Shown here piece after piece: positions 25,526-33,105 of a stretch of 33,105 nt of DNA. Numbering within the stretch: the stretch's first letter is position 1; every line of letters begins with the position of its first letter. This DNA is from Bacteroidota bacterium (GTDB lineage: Bacteria; Bacteroidota; Bacteroidia; Sphingobacteriales; Sphingobacteriaceae), in the NCBI GenBank assembly GCA_013288235.1, contig JABDCF010000039.1:1-33105 (forward strand). Reading direction: 5' to 3'. The notes under the pieces were generated by a model. It saw only the letters and a program-made list of their open reading frames with translations. It did not search any database and was not told where the DNA came from. A program made the position numbers and the translations under genes.

Positions 25526-25747
25526 TTAGTTGTTTATCGATACGTGAAAATCTTTATCCACGGATGCATTTGCTTCGGTTAAATTGCCTTCATCTATAAA
25601 ATGAAATTTCAGGCGCTGGTTGTAATTGGGATACCCAATAATGCGTAACAGTTCGTTGGTTATGCTTTGGGTTTGTTCAACGTTAAGTTTCGATTGCGTC
25701 GATACATAAATGGTAGTCTCTCGCGAAAGTTTTCCTTCAGTTTCCAT
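25526..25747 (-). CDS. Small MNIO-associated protein B (YxxY paralogue)
   Basis: A 73-aa protein without signal peptide. It aligns without gaps to small protein A of the same operon, with 29 identical positions out of 70 by eye, including TIYVS at 12-16, LN-EQT at 21-26 and KF-F-DE at 47-53. The two cysteines of A (39, 42) are tyrosines here (Y39-P-N-Y42), and the protein has no cysteine. It is the last gene of the three-gene operon, 39 bp after the MNIO stop. Possible roles are an alternative substrate, a binding partner, or a structural scaffold for the oxidase. I do not know a named family. Confidence 0.75.
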   Translation of the reverse strand: METEGKLSRETTIYVSTQSKLNVEQTQSITNELLRIIGYPNYNQRLKFHFIDEGNLTEANASVDKDFHVSINN

Positions 25748-25786
25748 AATATTATTAAAAAAATTATCATTCTCTATCGTGCTTTT

Positions 25787-27250
25787 CTAATTGTGTACCA
25801 CGGGGCTAAAACTTAGTAATTCTTTATTTATTGAAGGCTGATCGTACACCACCTGTAGTTTTACGGTTTTGTTCATCGGCTGTACAGCCGGCAATTGTGC
25901 GTTTTCAAGGGCGGCAAAAACAGGCGACGGGTCAAAATTGAAATTAACGCTCCTGTTTTGTTTGTCTATCGCTGTATAAATAGAGAAAAGTTCATATTCC
26001 AGGATATTTTCCAGGTAAAGTACTTTCGTGTTTTTTAACAATATATAAACCGCGAATTGTTCGGCTACAATAACCGGCAGCAGTTCAGGATATTCATTTT
26101 CAAAAAAATCTTCTACATATTTATTAAAGCGTTCTTCACCAACTGAAAGCCGGAGTAAACGGGTCGTAAGTTTCAGCATAGAGATCAATACCGATCCCCG
26201 GAAATTGAATACCATGTCTTTAATAATGCTTATGCCTTTATCTTTACTTAATTCTTTTGCCAGTTCATTTTTAGGCTCCTTTCCCAAAACAAGGTTGCCT
26301 AAAGTATTTTCCCATTCGTTTACCGATATGGTTTCATCGAAGTTTTCATTAGTGATACTGGGCTGTACACTTTTCCTGCTTTTGTAATAAAAGCCGCGCT
26401 TGTCCCATATTTGCCGCATGGTAATTAATTGATTGGTTATTGCTGCTTCGGGCACTTTTGTAAATGATTCAGGGTCAATTTCGAACATCAACGCTTTTAA
26501 ATTTGGTAGTTTGCCAACCACCTCTTCGAGGATGCTTAACAGCTCACGGTCTGACGGGCCGCTATGTGCATCCAGGTAATAATCTTTATAGTAAATACCC
26601 CCGCCAACATGCAGCTCCATGATCCTTTCATATGGGAGGCTTTTCAAAAAATCTTTAACACTCTGCCGGCCATTTCTTTGATTGGCCAGGATGTTATGCA
26701 GGTCGAGCAAAATGTAGCAATCAGCTTCCTCGGCAACGCTACTTACAAATAAGCCGTCGGGTATCTCATTTTTTCGTGGCAGCAGGTAATTGGCGCCAGT
26801 TTCAAAGGCAAAAGGGAGGTTCATTTCTGATTGGTAGCGCCTGATGTTTGCCACCGCCGTTTTTATACCCTCTTTTGATTGCAAAGGCGGCAACAAAAAA
26901 CCGGAATTAATATCCCTGCCAGCCTCATTAAACATGTTAAAGCTCAGGTGCTCGCTTATCCATTCGGGGTTCAATATTTCTGTCTGCTCCCGTAAAGTAT
27001 TAAAGTGCGGTTGCTGCGGTAAATTAGTGCCGCCTATTGGATAACCTACCCCGTGGAATATCTTCGGGCGTTCATAGGATACCAGGAAATCCATTACATC
27101 CTGGTCGTACTTAAATGCATTGCATTCATCGTTTTTATCATACCACAGTGTCTGCGGTTCAATCTCCACAACATCAATCAACGATGAATGCGATGCAAGA
27201 AAGCGTTCAAATCCTTTAAAGTAAACAAGTCCTACGCCAAGTTCGTCCAT
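25787..27250 (-). CDS. MNIO/DUF692 multinuclear non-heme iron oxidase with C-terminal extension
   Basis: A 487-aa protein. Residues 1-about 290 form the MbnB/TglH/ChrH-type TIM barrel, which uses two or three iron ions and O2 to modify peptides. The usual ligand motifs are present: H66 (FHGVGYPIGG), H101 (SEHLSF), E150 (FETGANY), D183 and the following H185-N186 (LLDLHN), H214 (ELHVGG), D227 and H229 (LDAHSG) and E257 (MFEID). Residues about 300-487 are an extra, mostly helical domain (LLRLSVGEERFNKYVEDFF ... EYPELLPVIVAEQFAVYILL ... ENILEYELF). Its pattern recalls the separate partner proteins (MbnC/DUF2063 type) of other MNIO systems, so this may be a natural fusion. It starts 14 bp after small protein A and precedes small protein B. 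Confidence 0.85.
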   Translation of the reverse strand: MDELGVGLVYFKGFERFLASHSSLIDVVEIEPQTLWYDKNDECNAFKYDQDVMDFLVSYERPKIFHGVGYPIGGTNLPQQPHFNTLREQTEILNPEWISEHLSFNMFNEAGRDINSGFLLPPLQSKEGIKTAVANIRRYQSEMNLPFAFETGANYLLPRKNEIPDGLFVSSVAEEADCYILLDLHNILANQRNGRQSVKDFLKSLPYERIMELHVGGGIYYKDYYLDAHSGPSDRELLSILEEVVGKLPNLKALMFEIDPESFTKVPEAAITNQLITMRQIWDKRGFYYKSRKSVQPSITNENFDETISVNEWENTLGNLVLGKEPKNELAKELSKDKGISIIKDMVFNFRGSVLISMLKLTTRLLRLSVGEERFNKYVEDFFENEYPELLPVIVAEQFAVYILLKNTKVLYLENILEYELFSIYTAIDKQNRSVNFNFDPSPVFAALENAQLPAVQPMNKTVKLQVVYDQPSINKELLSFSPVVHN

Positions 27251-27264
27251 TTGTCTACCTTGTT

Positions 27265-27477
27265 TTAGCCTACTTTAAGTTCACTGTTAGCACTATACTG
27301 TGCGCTGATCAGTTCAGCCTCATCCAGGAACTGGAATTTGAAACCCGAATAACAAGTTGGGCAACCTGCAACACGCAGTATTTCACCGGTGATAGCATGG
27401 GTTTGCTCAAGATTTAAGTTTGCAGGTACCGATACATAAATGGTACTTCCTTTTGAAAATGTTTTTTTAGTTGCCAT
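27265..27477 (-). CDS. Small MNIO-associated protein A (CxxC; candidate substrate)
   Basis: A 70-aa protein from the ATG at 27477, the first gene of the MNIO operon. It has a strand-helix-strand pattern (STIYVSVPANLNLEQTHAIT) leading to G38-C-P-T-C42-YSG and then KFQFLDE. Cys39 and Cys42 are its only cysteines. MNIO enzymes typically modify cysteines of short partner peptides, so A is the best substrate candidate. It lacks an obvious cleavable leader. The frame stays open 12 codons upstream, but those codons run into the repeat arm and are not credible. The repeat boundary is 16 bp upstream of the ATG, so its native promoter is probably missing here. Confidence 0.78.
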   Translation of the reverse strand: MATKKTFSKGSTIYVSVPANLNLEQTHAITGEILRVAGCPTCYSGFKFQFLDEAELISAQYSANSELKVG

Positions 27478-27503
27478 GATAGAAAATTTAAACTGGCTGC
27501 CTA

Positions 27504-27695
27504 CTCTTTTCACCCTTTTCGGCTTCCGGGGGTATGTTAAAAAGCGCCCTGCTTTTATTTGTAAAATTAGCTGGTACAGTAAGCCTGTTAAAGAGGGGAA
27601 GTACCTGAATGATCAGGTATAAATACGGCAAATTAATGCGTAGAAATACTTATTGATTATAAAGGCCGGACGCGAAATTATTCATTTGGAAAATC
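27504..27695. other. Inner end of the right repeat arm, no gene recognised
   Basis: This is the inverted copy of 5411-5602. It holds no gene that I can support. In this copy it occupies the place of the promoter of the MNIO operon. Confidence 0.4.
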
Positions 27696-27842
27696 GTAGA
27701 GACGTGATGCTTCACGTCTTCCGCGTACATGGCAAAATTGCAACGGGAGCGGGATAAAATATTTACGCTATAAAATCGATTTGCAAACGCGACCCGTATG
27801 TGGTGATTGGCAGGCAGGAGACCTGAAGCATCATGTCTCTAC
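27696..27842. repeat. MITE-like element with 26-bp inverted ends (right copy)
   Basis: Exact inverted copy of the element at 5264-5410, with inverted ends GTAGAGAC.TGATGCTTCA.GTCT and no internal ORF. Confidence 0.65.
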
Positions 27843-27903
27843 AAGGAATTTATAGGAAATTAGTACATGTTTTATCTCAAATCTCACGTCTCAAATCTCA
27901 CAT

Positions 27904-28419
27904 CTAAGATTTCAAAACAGCGTAAATATGCTCATCAAGCACCACCCCGTTTTTAACGATTCCGTTTTTCAATATGCCTTCTTTTGTGAAACCTGCCTTT
28001 TCCAACACCCGCATCGATTTTGGGTTATTGCTTAATATGCCTGCCTGTATGCGGACAATATCAAGATTGGTAAATGCATAATTGACCATCAATTTTACAG
28101 CCTGCGGCATAATACCGCGTCCCCAATAGTCCTCACCAAGCCAGTAGCCTAATAGCGGCGCTTTGCGGTAAATATCATCCCTCAATTCAAGGCCGATAAC
28201 GCCTACGGCCATGCCATCAACTTCAATTACGAAATTGACAAAAGGATCCTGGTCAAGCATCAGGGTTACCCAGCCGATAGCGGCTTCCATCGTATAAGGG
28301 TGCGGAAACCTATCCATTAAAAACGAATAGATATTCGGATTGTCCGCGTGCTTTTGAATGGATGCTGCGTCATCCGGCTCCCAGCTGCGAAGCGTAAAGT
28401 CCTGGCCGTTTATTTTCAT
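27904..28419 (-). CDS. GNAT acetyltransferase, RimJ/RimL-like (right copy)
   Basis: Identical to the 171-aa product of 4687-5202, with the same start choice (ATG at 28419). The acetyl-CoA loop WGRGIM and the NPKSMRVLEKAGF signature are intact. In this arm the gene points toward the MNIO operon, with the MITE-like element between. Confidence 0.9.
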   Translation of the reverse strand: MKINGQDFTLRSWEPDDAASIQKHADNPNIYSFLMDRFPHPYTMEAAIGWVTLMLDQDPFVNFVIEVDGMAVGVIGLELRDDIYRKAPLLGYWLGEDYWGRGIMPQAVKLMVNYAFTNLDIVRIQAGILSNNPKSMRVLEKAGFTKEGILKNGIVKNGVVLDEHIYAVLKS

Positions 28420-28482
28420 TTGTAACAAAATAATCACTAAAAATAGCAATGATTATTTTAGTTGTTAACTTGCGGTTGATAT

Positions 28483-28571
28483 TGGTTGATTAAGTTGATT
28501 ACGTGAGTTGTTGATTAAGTTTTTTAACATCAGCTTCAAACCTAATCAACTTAATCCAACCTAATCAACCA
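28483..28571. repeat. Imperfect inverted repeat between GNAT and peptidase genes (right copy)
   Basis: Inverted copy of 4535-4623, with repeated GTTGAT/ATCAAC units able to form several hairpins in the divergent promoter region. Confidence 0.6.
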
Positions 28572-28586
28572 CTCACTAATTATAGT

Positions 28587-30992
28587 ATGAAGAAATCCTT
28601 TACCCTTTTGCTGCTTGCAGCAACTACAGGTGCATTCGCCCAAAAACTTGAAACCTTAACCGTTGAAAAAATAATGCGCGATCCAAAATGGATAGGCGTA
28701 TCCCCGTCAAATGTGCATTGGGGTGATGATAGCAAGAAAATTTATTTTAACTGGAACCCCGAAAATGCCGACCGGGACGAATTGTTTTCCATCACTCCCA
28801 GCGATATAAAGGCGGTTAAAATAAGCATAGATGAGCAAAAGACACTTGTGCCGGAATACGGCCAATGGAATAAAAAACACACCTTAAAAGTATATGAGAA
28901 GAACGGGGACATATATATTTTCGAGCTAAAAACCGGCAACGAACAGCAGTTAACCAGCACCACAGATCGCGAAAGCAACCCGTCATTCGGCAGCGATGAA
29001 AGCAAAGTGCTATTTATACGTGGCGAAAATTTGTACTCGTTAAAGCTTAACGGCGGCCAATTGATACAGCTAACAAATTTTGTTCATTCGGCAGCAACAG
29101 CCGCAGTACCACAAGCTGCCGGAAGGCGTGGCAGGCAGGGCGCGGGCGGAAAGGGCGACCAGGCTGCATCGGGCAACGACCAGGAACGCTGGCTTAAAAG
29201 CGAACAACTGGAACTTTTTGATATCATAAAAGTAAAAGATAAAGACCGCAAGCTTGATTCGATAGAACGGAAAGAATTTGAGCCGAAAAAGTTAAAGGAG
29301 ATTGCTGTTGACGATAAGGCAGTTGGCGGTGTTACGCTTAGTCCGGACGGGCACTATATAACCTACCGTTTGGTTAAATTGCCCGAAGGTGAAAAAAGGA
29401 CAATAGTGCCCGATTATGTAACTGCGTCGGGCTTTACCGAAGATATCCCCAACCGCGAGAAGGTTGGCGGTCCGCAGGCGACCTCTGAATCCTTTATTTT
29501 CGATACGCAGCGGGATTCGGTTTATAAAATAGTAACGTCGGCTATCCCCGGCATAAAAGATATACCTGAATATATAAAAGATTACCCTAAAGAGCTGGAG
29601 CAGCGTACCAAACGCAGTGACGACCGTAAGGTATCGATACGCGGCCCTTACTGGAGCGAGGATGGCAAAAATGCTGTTGTAATAGTAACGGCACAGGACA
29701 ATAAGGACAAGTGGATCATGAAACTTGACCCTTCAACAGGAAATTTAAGCCCGCTCGACAGGGAGCACAACGACGCCTGGGTTGGCGGCCCCGGCAGGGG
29801 CAATGGGGGCTGGACAGATAACACCCATTTTTATTTTGAAAGCGAGGCCAGCGGTTATGCACACATTTACCTGGTGGACGTAAACGACGGATCGAAAAAA
29901 CAACTCACCAGCGGTAAATGGGAAGTGCAAACTTTGCAATTATCAAACGATAAAAAGGCGTTTTACTTTACCGCAAACATGGAACATCCTGGTATTACCA
30001 ATTTTTACCGAGTTGCAGTTACTAGCGGCGAGCCGGTTAAAATTACTTCGATGAAAGGTATGAGCGAAATATCGCTTTCGCCGGATGAAAAATGGCTGGC
30101 TATCCGTTATTCGTACACCAATAAGCCCTGGGAATTGTATGTGCAGCCTAATAAACCGGGAGCAACAGCAACGCAGGTTACCAATTCAACCACCGAAGAA
30201 TTTAAATCGTACCCATGGCGCGCCCCGGAGATCATCACCTTTAAAAACCGCTATGGCAGCGATGTTTATGCACATTTATATCTACCTAAAAACCCTGACC
30301 CGGCCAAGCCTGCCGTTGTTTTTGTACATGGTGCGGGCTATTTGCAAAATGTTGAATACGGCTGGAGTTATTATTTCCGCGAGTATATGTTTAACAACAT
30401 GCTGGCCGATAATGGCTATACCGTTTTGGATATGGACTACTCGGGCAGCGCCGGCTATGGCCGCGACTGGCGCACCGCAATTTATCGCCACATGGGCGGT
30501 AAGGACTTAACCGACCAGGTGGATGGCGTAAAAATGCTGGTTGATAAATACGGCGTAAACCCCAAACATGTAGGCCTGTACGGCGGCTCGTACGGCGGCT
30601 TTATGACCCTTATGGCCATGTTTACTGAGCCCGACGTTTTTGCAGCAGGCGGCGCCATCCGTTCGGTAACCGATTGGGCGCATTATAACCATGGCTATAC
30701 CGATGAAATTTTGAACGAACCTTACAATGACGAAAAAGCATATCGCCTTAGCTCGCCTATTTACTTTGCCGATGGCCTGAAAGGTAACTTGTTAATGCTG
30801 CATGGCATGGTTGACCAAAATGTGAATTACCAGGATATCGTCCGGCTTGAGCAAAAGCTCATCGAGTTGCATAAAGACAACTGGGAACTGGCCTCGTACC
30901 CGGTAGAAGATCATGCCTTTGAACAACCAAGCAGCTGGGCGGATGAGTATAAACGGATTTTTAAGCTGTTTGAAACGACGTTGAAGAAGTAG
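28587..30992 (+). CDS. Secreted S9-family prolyl oligopeptidase-like peptidase (right copy)
   Basis: Identical to the 801-aa product of 2114-4519, with the same signal peptide and triad S668/D743/H776. Neither copy has diverged, so there is no sign of selection or decay acting separately on the two. This fits a very recent duplication or an artefactual one. Confidence 0.93.
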   Translation: MKKSFTLLLLAATTGAFAQKLETLTVEKIMRDPKWIGVSPSNVHWGDDSKKIYFNWNPENADRDELFSITPSDIKAVKISIDEQKTLVPEYGQWNKKHTLKVYEKNGDIYIFELKTGNEQQLTSTTDRESNPSFGSDESKVLFIRGENLYSLKLNGGQLIQLTNFVHSAATAAVPQAAGRRGRQGAGGKGDQAASGNDQERWLKSEQLELFDIIKVKDKDRKLDSIERKEFEPKKLKEIAVDDKAVGGVTLSPDGHYITYRLVKLPEGEKRTIVPDYVTASGFTEDIPNREKVGGPQATSESFIFDTQRDSVYKIVTSAIPGIKDIPEYIKDYPKELEQRTKRSDDRKVSIRGPYWSEDGKNAVVIVTAQDNKDKWIMKLDPSTGNLSPLDREHNDAWVGGPGRGNGGWTDNTHFYFESEASGYAHIYLVDVNDGSKKQLTSGKWEVQTLQLSNDKKAFYFTANMEHPGITNFYRVAVTSGEPVKITSMKGMSEISLSPDEKWLAIRYSYTNKPWELYVQPNKPGATATQVTNSTTEEFKSYPWRAPEIITFKNRYGSDVYAHLYLPKNPDPAKPAVVFVHGAGYLQNVEYGWSYYFREYMFNNMLADNGYTVLDMDYSGSAGYGRDWRTAIYRHMGGKDLTDQVDGVKMLVDKYGVNPKHVGLYGGSYGGFMTLMAMFTEPDVFAAGGAIRSVTDWAHYNHGYTDEILNEPYNDEKAYRLSSPIYFADGLKGNLLMLHGMVDQNVNYQDIVRLEQKLIELHKDNWELASYPVEDHAFEQPSSWADEYKRIFKLFETTLKK

Positions 30993-31094
30993 GGGGGAGA
31001 GCCAGGAATCAAGAACCAAGAGTCAGGATTTTGACTTTTTTCGCGCCAAGCGTTCATTTCACAACAGCACTGCGTTTTTTAAAGCTGTTAATCA

Positions 31095-31424
31095 TTGATA
31101 ATCAATGGTTTTGTTTTTCGTGTATCTGTAAAATCAAAAAAAATAGACAAGCTTCATTTGTTACTTATCACTTGCTGCTCGTATACGAAGTCTCGGATGC
31201 TATGCCCATCTAAGACACACATAACCGTCCGGGTTTTCAAAATTCAAACAGTGGAGGGATTTGATCAGGACGAAGTTAATGAAGCAAATTTAGTCACCCG
31301 GACTATTGAATTTAATGATTTTGTTGGTGTTGATTTTAAGGCGAACAATATCTCCGCAATTATTGCCCAAACCATTAAAAATCGACTTGAATTAAACAAC
31401 AAAGAAAGGCTGTTTTACGTATAA
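31095..31424 (+). CDS. Small unrecognised protein upstream of the kinase (right copy)
   Basis: Identical to 1682-2011. It is a 109-codon frame of uncertain status ending 36 bp before the kinase, with a possible later start at 31197 (75 aa). Confidence 0.3.
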   Translation: MIINGFVFRVSVKSKKIDKLHLLLITCCSYTKSRMLCPSKTHITVRVFKIQTVEGFDQDEVNEANLVTRTIEFNDFVGVDFKANNISAIIAQTIKNRLELNNKERLFYV

Positions 31425-31460
31425 AAATAAATTTACTGACACAATACATCTGCAACCTGA

Positions 31461-32843
31461 ATGAAAGCCAGCATCCGTCAAAAACTCTATCTATTTTCGT
31501 TAGCAGTTTTGGCGGGCAATGGTATATTAGGGTACGCGGTTTACGAAAGTAATCAAAAGCTCCTTGACTCCGAACATTGGGTGCAACATACCGAGCAAGT
31601 GATCTACCAATCGGGCAATATTCTCTCCACGGCTAAAGACATGGAAACGGCATCCAGGGGTTTTGTACTTACTAATGACAGCACTTTTCTCGGACCTTTA
31701 TTTCCCGCCCAAAAAAATGCCTTTGCAAACATCGGGCAACTCCGGCAACTCACGCAGGACAACTCTTCGCAGCAAAAGAGAATAGACTCCCTTGATTATT
31801 ACATGCGCAAGTTGTTGAATTTTTCATTCAAAACCATTGAATTAAGAAGTAAACACGGAATAAATCCGGCAATCATTTATATATCTGCAAAACAAGGCCA
31901 GCTTTATGCTAACCATATCCGTCAAATTACTAATGCCATTCAACAGGAGGAAAACAGGCTACTTAAAATCCGAAGGGAAACGAACGGGCGCAGCTCGAAG
32001 TCGTTCAAGCTGGTTTCAAGGATCGTGTTTATTTCAATGGTGGCCTTCACTATACTTTTGCTTATTTTAATAGGACAATACTTGCGCCAAAATGAGGAAA
32101 AAGAAAAACGTACAGCAGAATTGGCCGCTGCTAACGATGAACGGGCAAAAATAGTTAGCGACTTGATGCTCAGAAATATTGACCTGGAGCAATTTGCCTA
32201 TATCATTTCTCACAACCTCCGTGCGCCGGTTGCCAATATAATTGGTGCATCAAGCGCCTTAAATGATCCCGAACTAAGTACAGACGATAAGGAAACGCTC
32301 ATTGGCGGCATCAATATATCTGTTACAAGGCTTGATGACGTTGTAAAAGACCTTAACCGTATTTTACAGCTAAAAGGAGATACTAACGACACAAAAGAAA
32401 TTGTCCATTTTTCGACATTGGTTGACGAAATAAAGTTTAGCATTCAGAATCTTGTTGATAAATATGGAATACAAATAAAATATGATTTTTCGGAGATCAA
32501 TAGCTTATTAACTTTACGGGCTTATTTGTACAGCATTTTTTATAACCTTATTTCAAACAGCATTAAATACCGCCGGGAGCAGGTACAGTGCCTTATTGAA
32601 ATTAAAAGCAGCCTGGTAAACAACAAGCTACAATTAGTTTTTACCGACAACGGAATGGGAATTGACCTAAAAAAAAATGGTGAACAGCTATTTGGCCTGT
32701 ATAAGCGGTTTCATACCAATGCAGAAGGAAAAGGATTGGGATTGTTTATGGTAAAAACACAGGTAGAAGCGCTTAACGGAAAAATAAGCGTAAAGAGCAA
32801 AGAAAATGAGGGTACGATGTTCAAAATTGAATTTGAGATTTGA
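31461..32843 (+). CDS. Membrane sensor histidine kinase, CHASE3-like sensor (right copy)
   Basis: Identical to the 460-aa product of 263-1645, with H251, N362, D396 and the G423 box intact. It is the outermost gene of the right arm, and its stop is 262 bases from the window end. Confidence 0.9.
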   Translation: MKASIRQKLYLFSLAVLAGNGILGYAVYESNQKLLDSEHWVQHTEQVIYQSGNILSTAKDMETASRGFVLTNDSTFLGPLFPAQKNAFANIGQLRQLTQDNSSQQKRIDSLDYYMRKLLNFSFKTIELRSKHGINPAIIYISAKQGQLYANHIRQITNAIQQEENRLLKIRRETNGRSSKSFKLVSRIVFISMVAFTILLLILIGQYLRQNEEKEKRTAELAAANDERAKIVSDLMLRNIDLEQFAYIISHNLRAPVANIIGASSALNDPELSTDDKETLIGGINISVTRLDDVVKDLNRILQLKGDTNDTKEIVHFSTLVDEIKFSIQNLVDKYGIQIKYDFSEINSLLTLRAYLYSIFYNLISNSIKYRREQVQCLIEIKSSLVNNKLQLVFTDNGMGIDLKKNGEQLFGLYKRFHTNAEGKGLGLFMVKTQVEALNGKISVKSKENEGTMFKIEFEI

Positions 32844-33097
32844 AGATGTGAAAGCCATTCGGCGAACTTGGTCCCCCTGAACAACATTGGGTTAGGTCGG
32901 CGGGATGCTGACTCAAATTTAGGTTCAAGCTTTGCCTTTGAACCGGCGGCAGTAGATAACAAACGAAGCCTTTTGCTAATGATGTAAAGTGACCTGTTTT
33001 ATTGCAGCATTCAGAAAAGCGCCCGACCTGTTGAACGTTGTTATACCCATCTGCTTTTTTATATGGCGGAATTTAATTATTTTCGTATAAATAATTG
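32844..33097. other. Outer non-coding part of the right arm
   Basis: Inverted copy of 9-262. No gene or terminator recognised. Confidence 0.5.
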
Positions 33098-33105
33098 GTC
33101 ATGAC
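33098..33105. other. Self-palindromic outer end (GTCATGAC)
   Basis: Same octamer as at 1-8. Because it is its own reverse complement, the two window ends can be overlapped to give a continuous perfect palindrome. Confidence 0.8.

Larger units (their letters stand above)
27494..33105 (-). repeat. Right arm of the 5,612-bp perfect inverted repeat
   Basis: This is the exact inverted copy of bases 1-5612. The inner boundary reads AAAC|TGGCTGCC on the plus strand, while the reverse complement of the left boundary reads AAAT|TGGCTGCC. The flanks are short and A/T-rich but differ, so no target-site duplication is evident. The arm ends exactly at the window end with GTCATGAC. Confidence 0.97.

Noticed and set aside
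27478..27513. A 12-residue N-terminal extension of small protein A
   Set aside because: The extra codons are read partly from the repeat arm. The paralogue B aligns from the internal Met, which therefore is the true start.
1..33105. An integrative element or composite transposon bounded by the inverted repeats
   Set aside because: No transposase, integrase, resolvase, replication or partition gene is present in the arms or interior, and no target-site duplication is seen at the inner boundaries.

Overview
The window looks like chromosomal DNA of a Bacteroidota bacterium, most likely Sphingobacteriaceae (Mucilaginibacter/Pedobacter type). The gene set supports this: a CcoN-CcoO fused cbb3 oxidase with CcoS and CcoI, paired universal stress proteins, a GH97 glycosidase, a DUF6702-like/HupE/M1 peptidase cluster and an S9 peptidase with a typical Bacteroidota signal peptide. 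So do a TAnnTTTG-type -7 promoter element and weak Shine-Dalgarno sites. No rRNA, tRNA, CRISPR array, transposase or integrase was seen.

The dominant architectural feature is a perfect inverted repeat. Bases 1-5612 are the exact reverse complement of 27494-33105, and the arms run to both ends of the window. Each arm carries a CHASE3-like histidine kinase, a small unrecognised ORF, a secreted S9 prolyl-oligopeptidase-family enzyme, a GNAT acetyltransferase and a MITE-like element. The outermost 8 bases at each end are the palindrome GTCATGAC. At the inner left boundary the arm cuts the ccoO part of the oxidase gene inside its C-terminus and removes the expected downstream cco genes. At the inner right boundary it lies 16 bp upstream of an operon start. 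This may be a real inverted duplication or long-TIR end structure, or a fold-back/chimeric assembly product. The broken gene and perfect identity favour a recent rearrangement or an artefact.

The single-copy interior (5613-27493) has several blocks. (i) 5613-14601 is a micro-oxic respiration and stress block: ccoI-ccoS-ccoNO on the minus strand, a divergent FMN-barrel nitronate-monooxygenase-like gene, and a usp-hyp-usp operon. Three near-identical TGAC-N4-GTCA boxes precede ccoI, the FMN-barrel gene and the usp operon, at a spacing typical of class II Crp/Fnr activation, so the block looks like one regulon. (ii) 14731-16376 holds an AlkD-type DNA glycosylase, a YjbR-like protein and a cupin. 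(iii) 16474-21134 holds a GH97 glycosidase, a small membrane protein, a carboxypeptidase-regulatory-like surface protein and a secreted phosphoesterase. (iv) 21347-21640 is a small gene split by an in-frame TAA. (v) 21680-25427 holds a DUF6702-like protein, a HupE/UreJ-like membrane protein and a secreted M1 metallopeptidase. (vi) 25526-27477 is a three-gene operon: a CxxC small protein, a multinuclear non-heme iron oxidase (MNIO/DUF692) with a C-terminal extension, and a paralogous small protein in which both cysteines are tyrosines.

Block (vi) is the best candidate for a little-described system. It resembles RiPP-type MNIO pathways, but carries two leader-like paralogues with different candidate target residues and an apparently fused partner domain.
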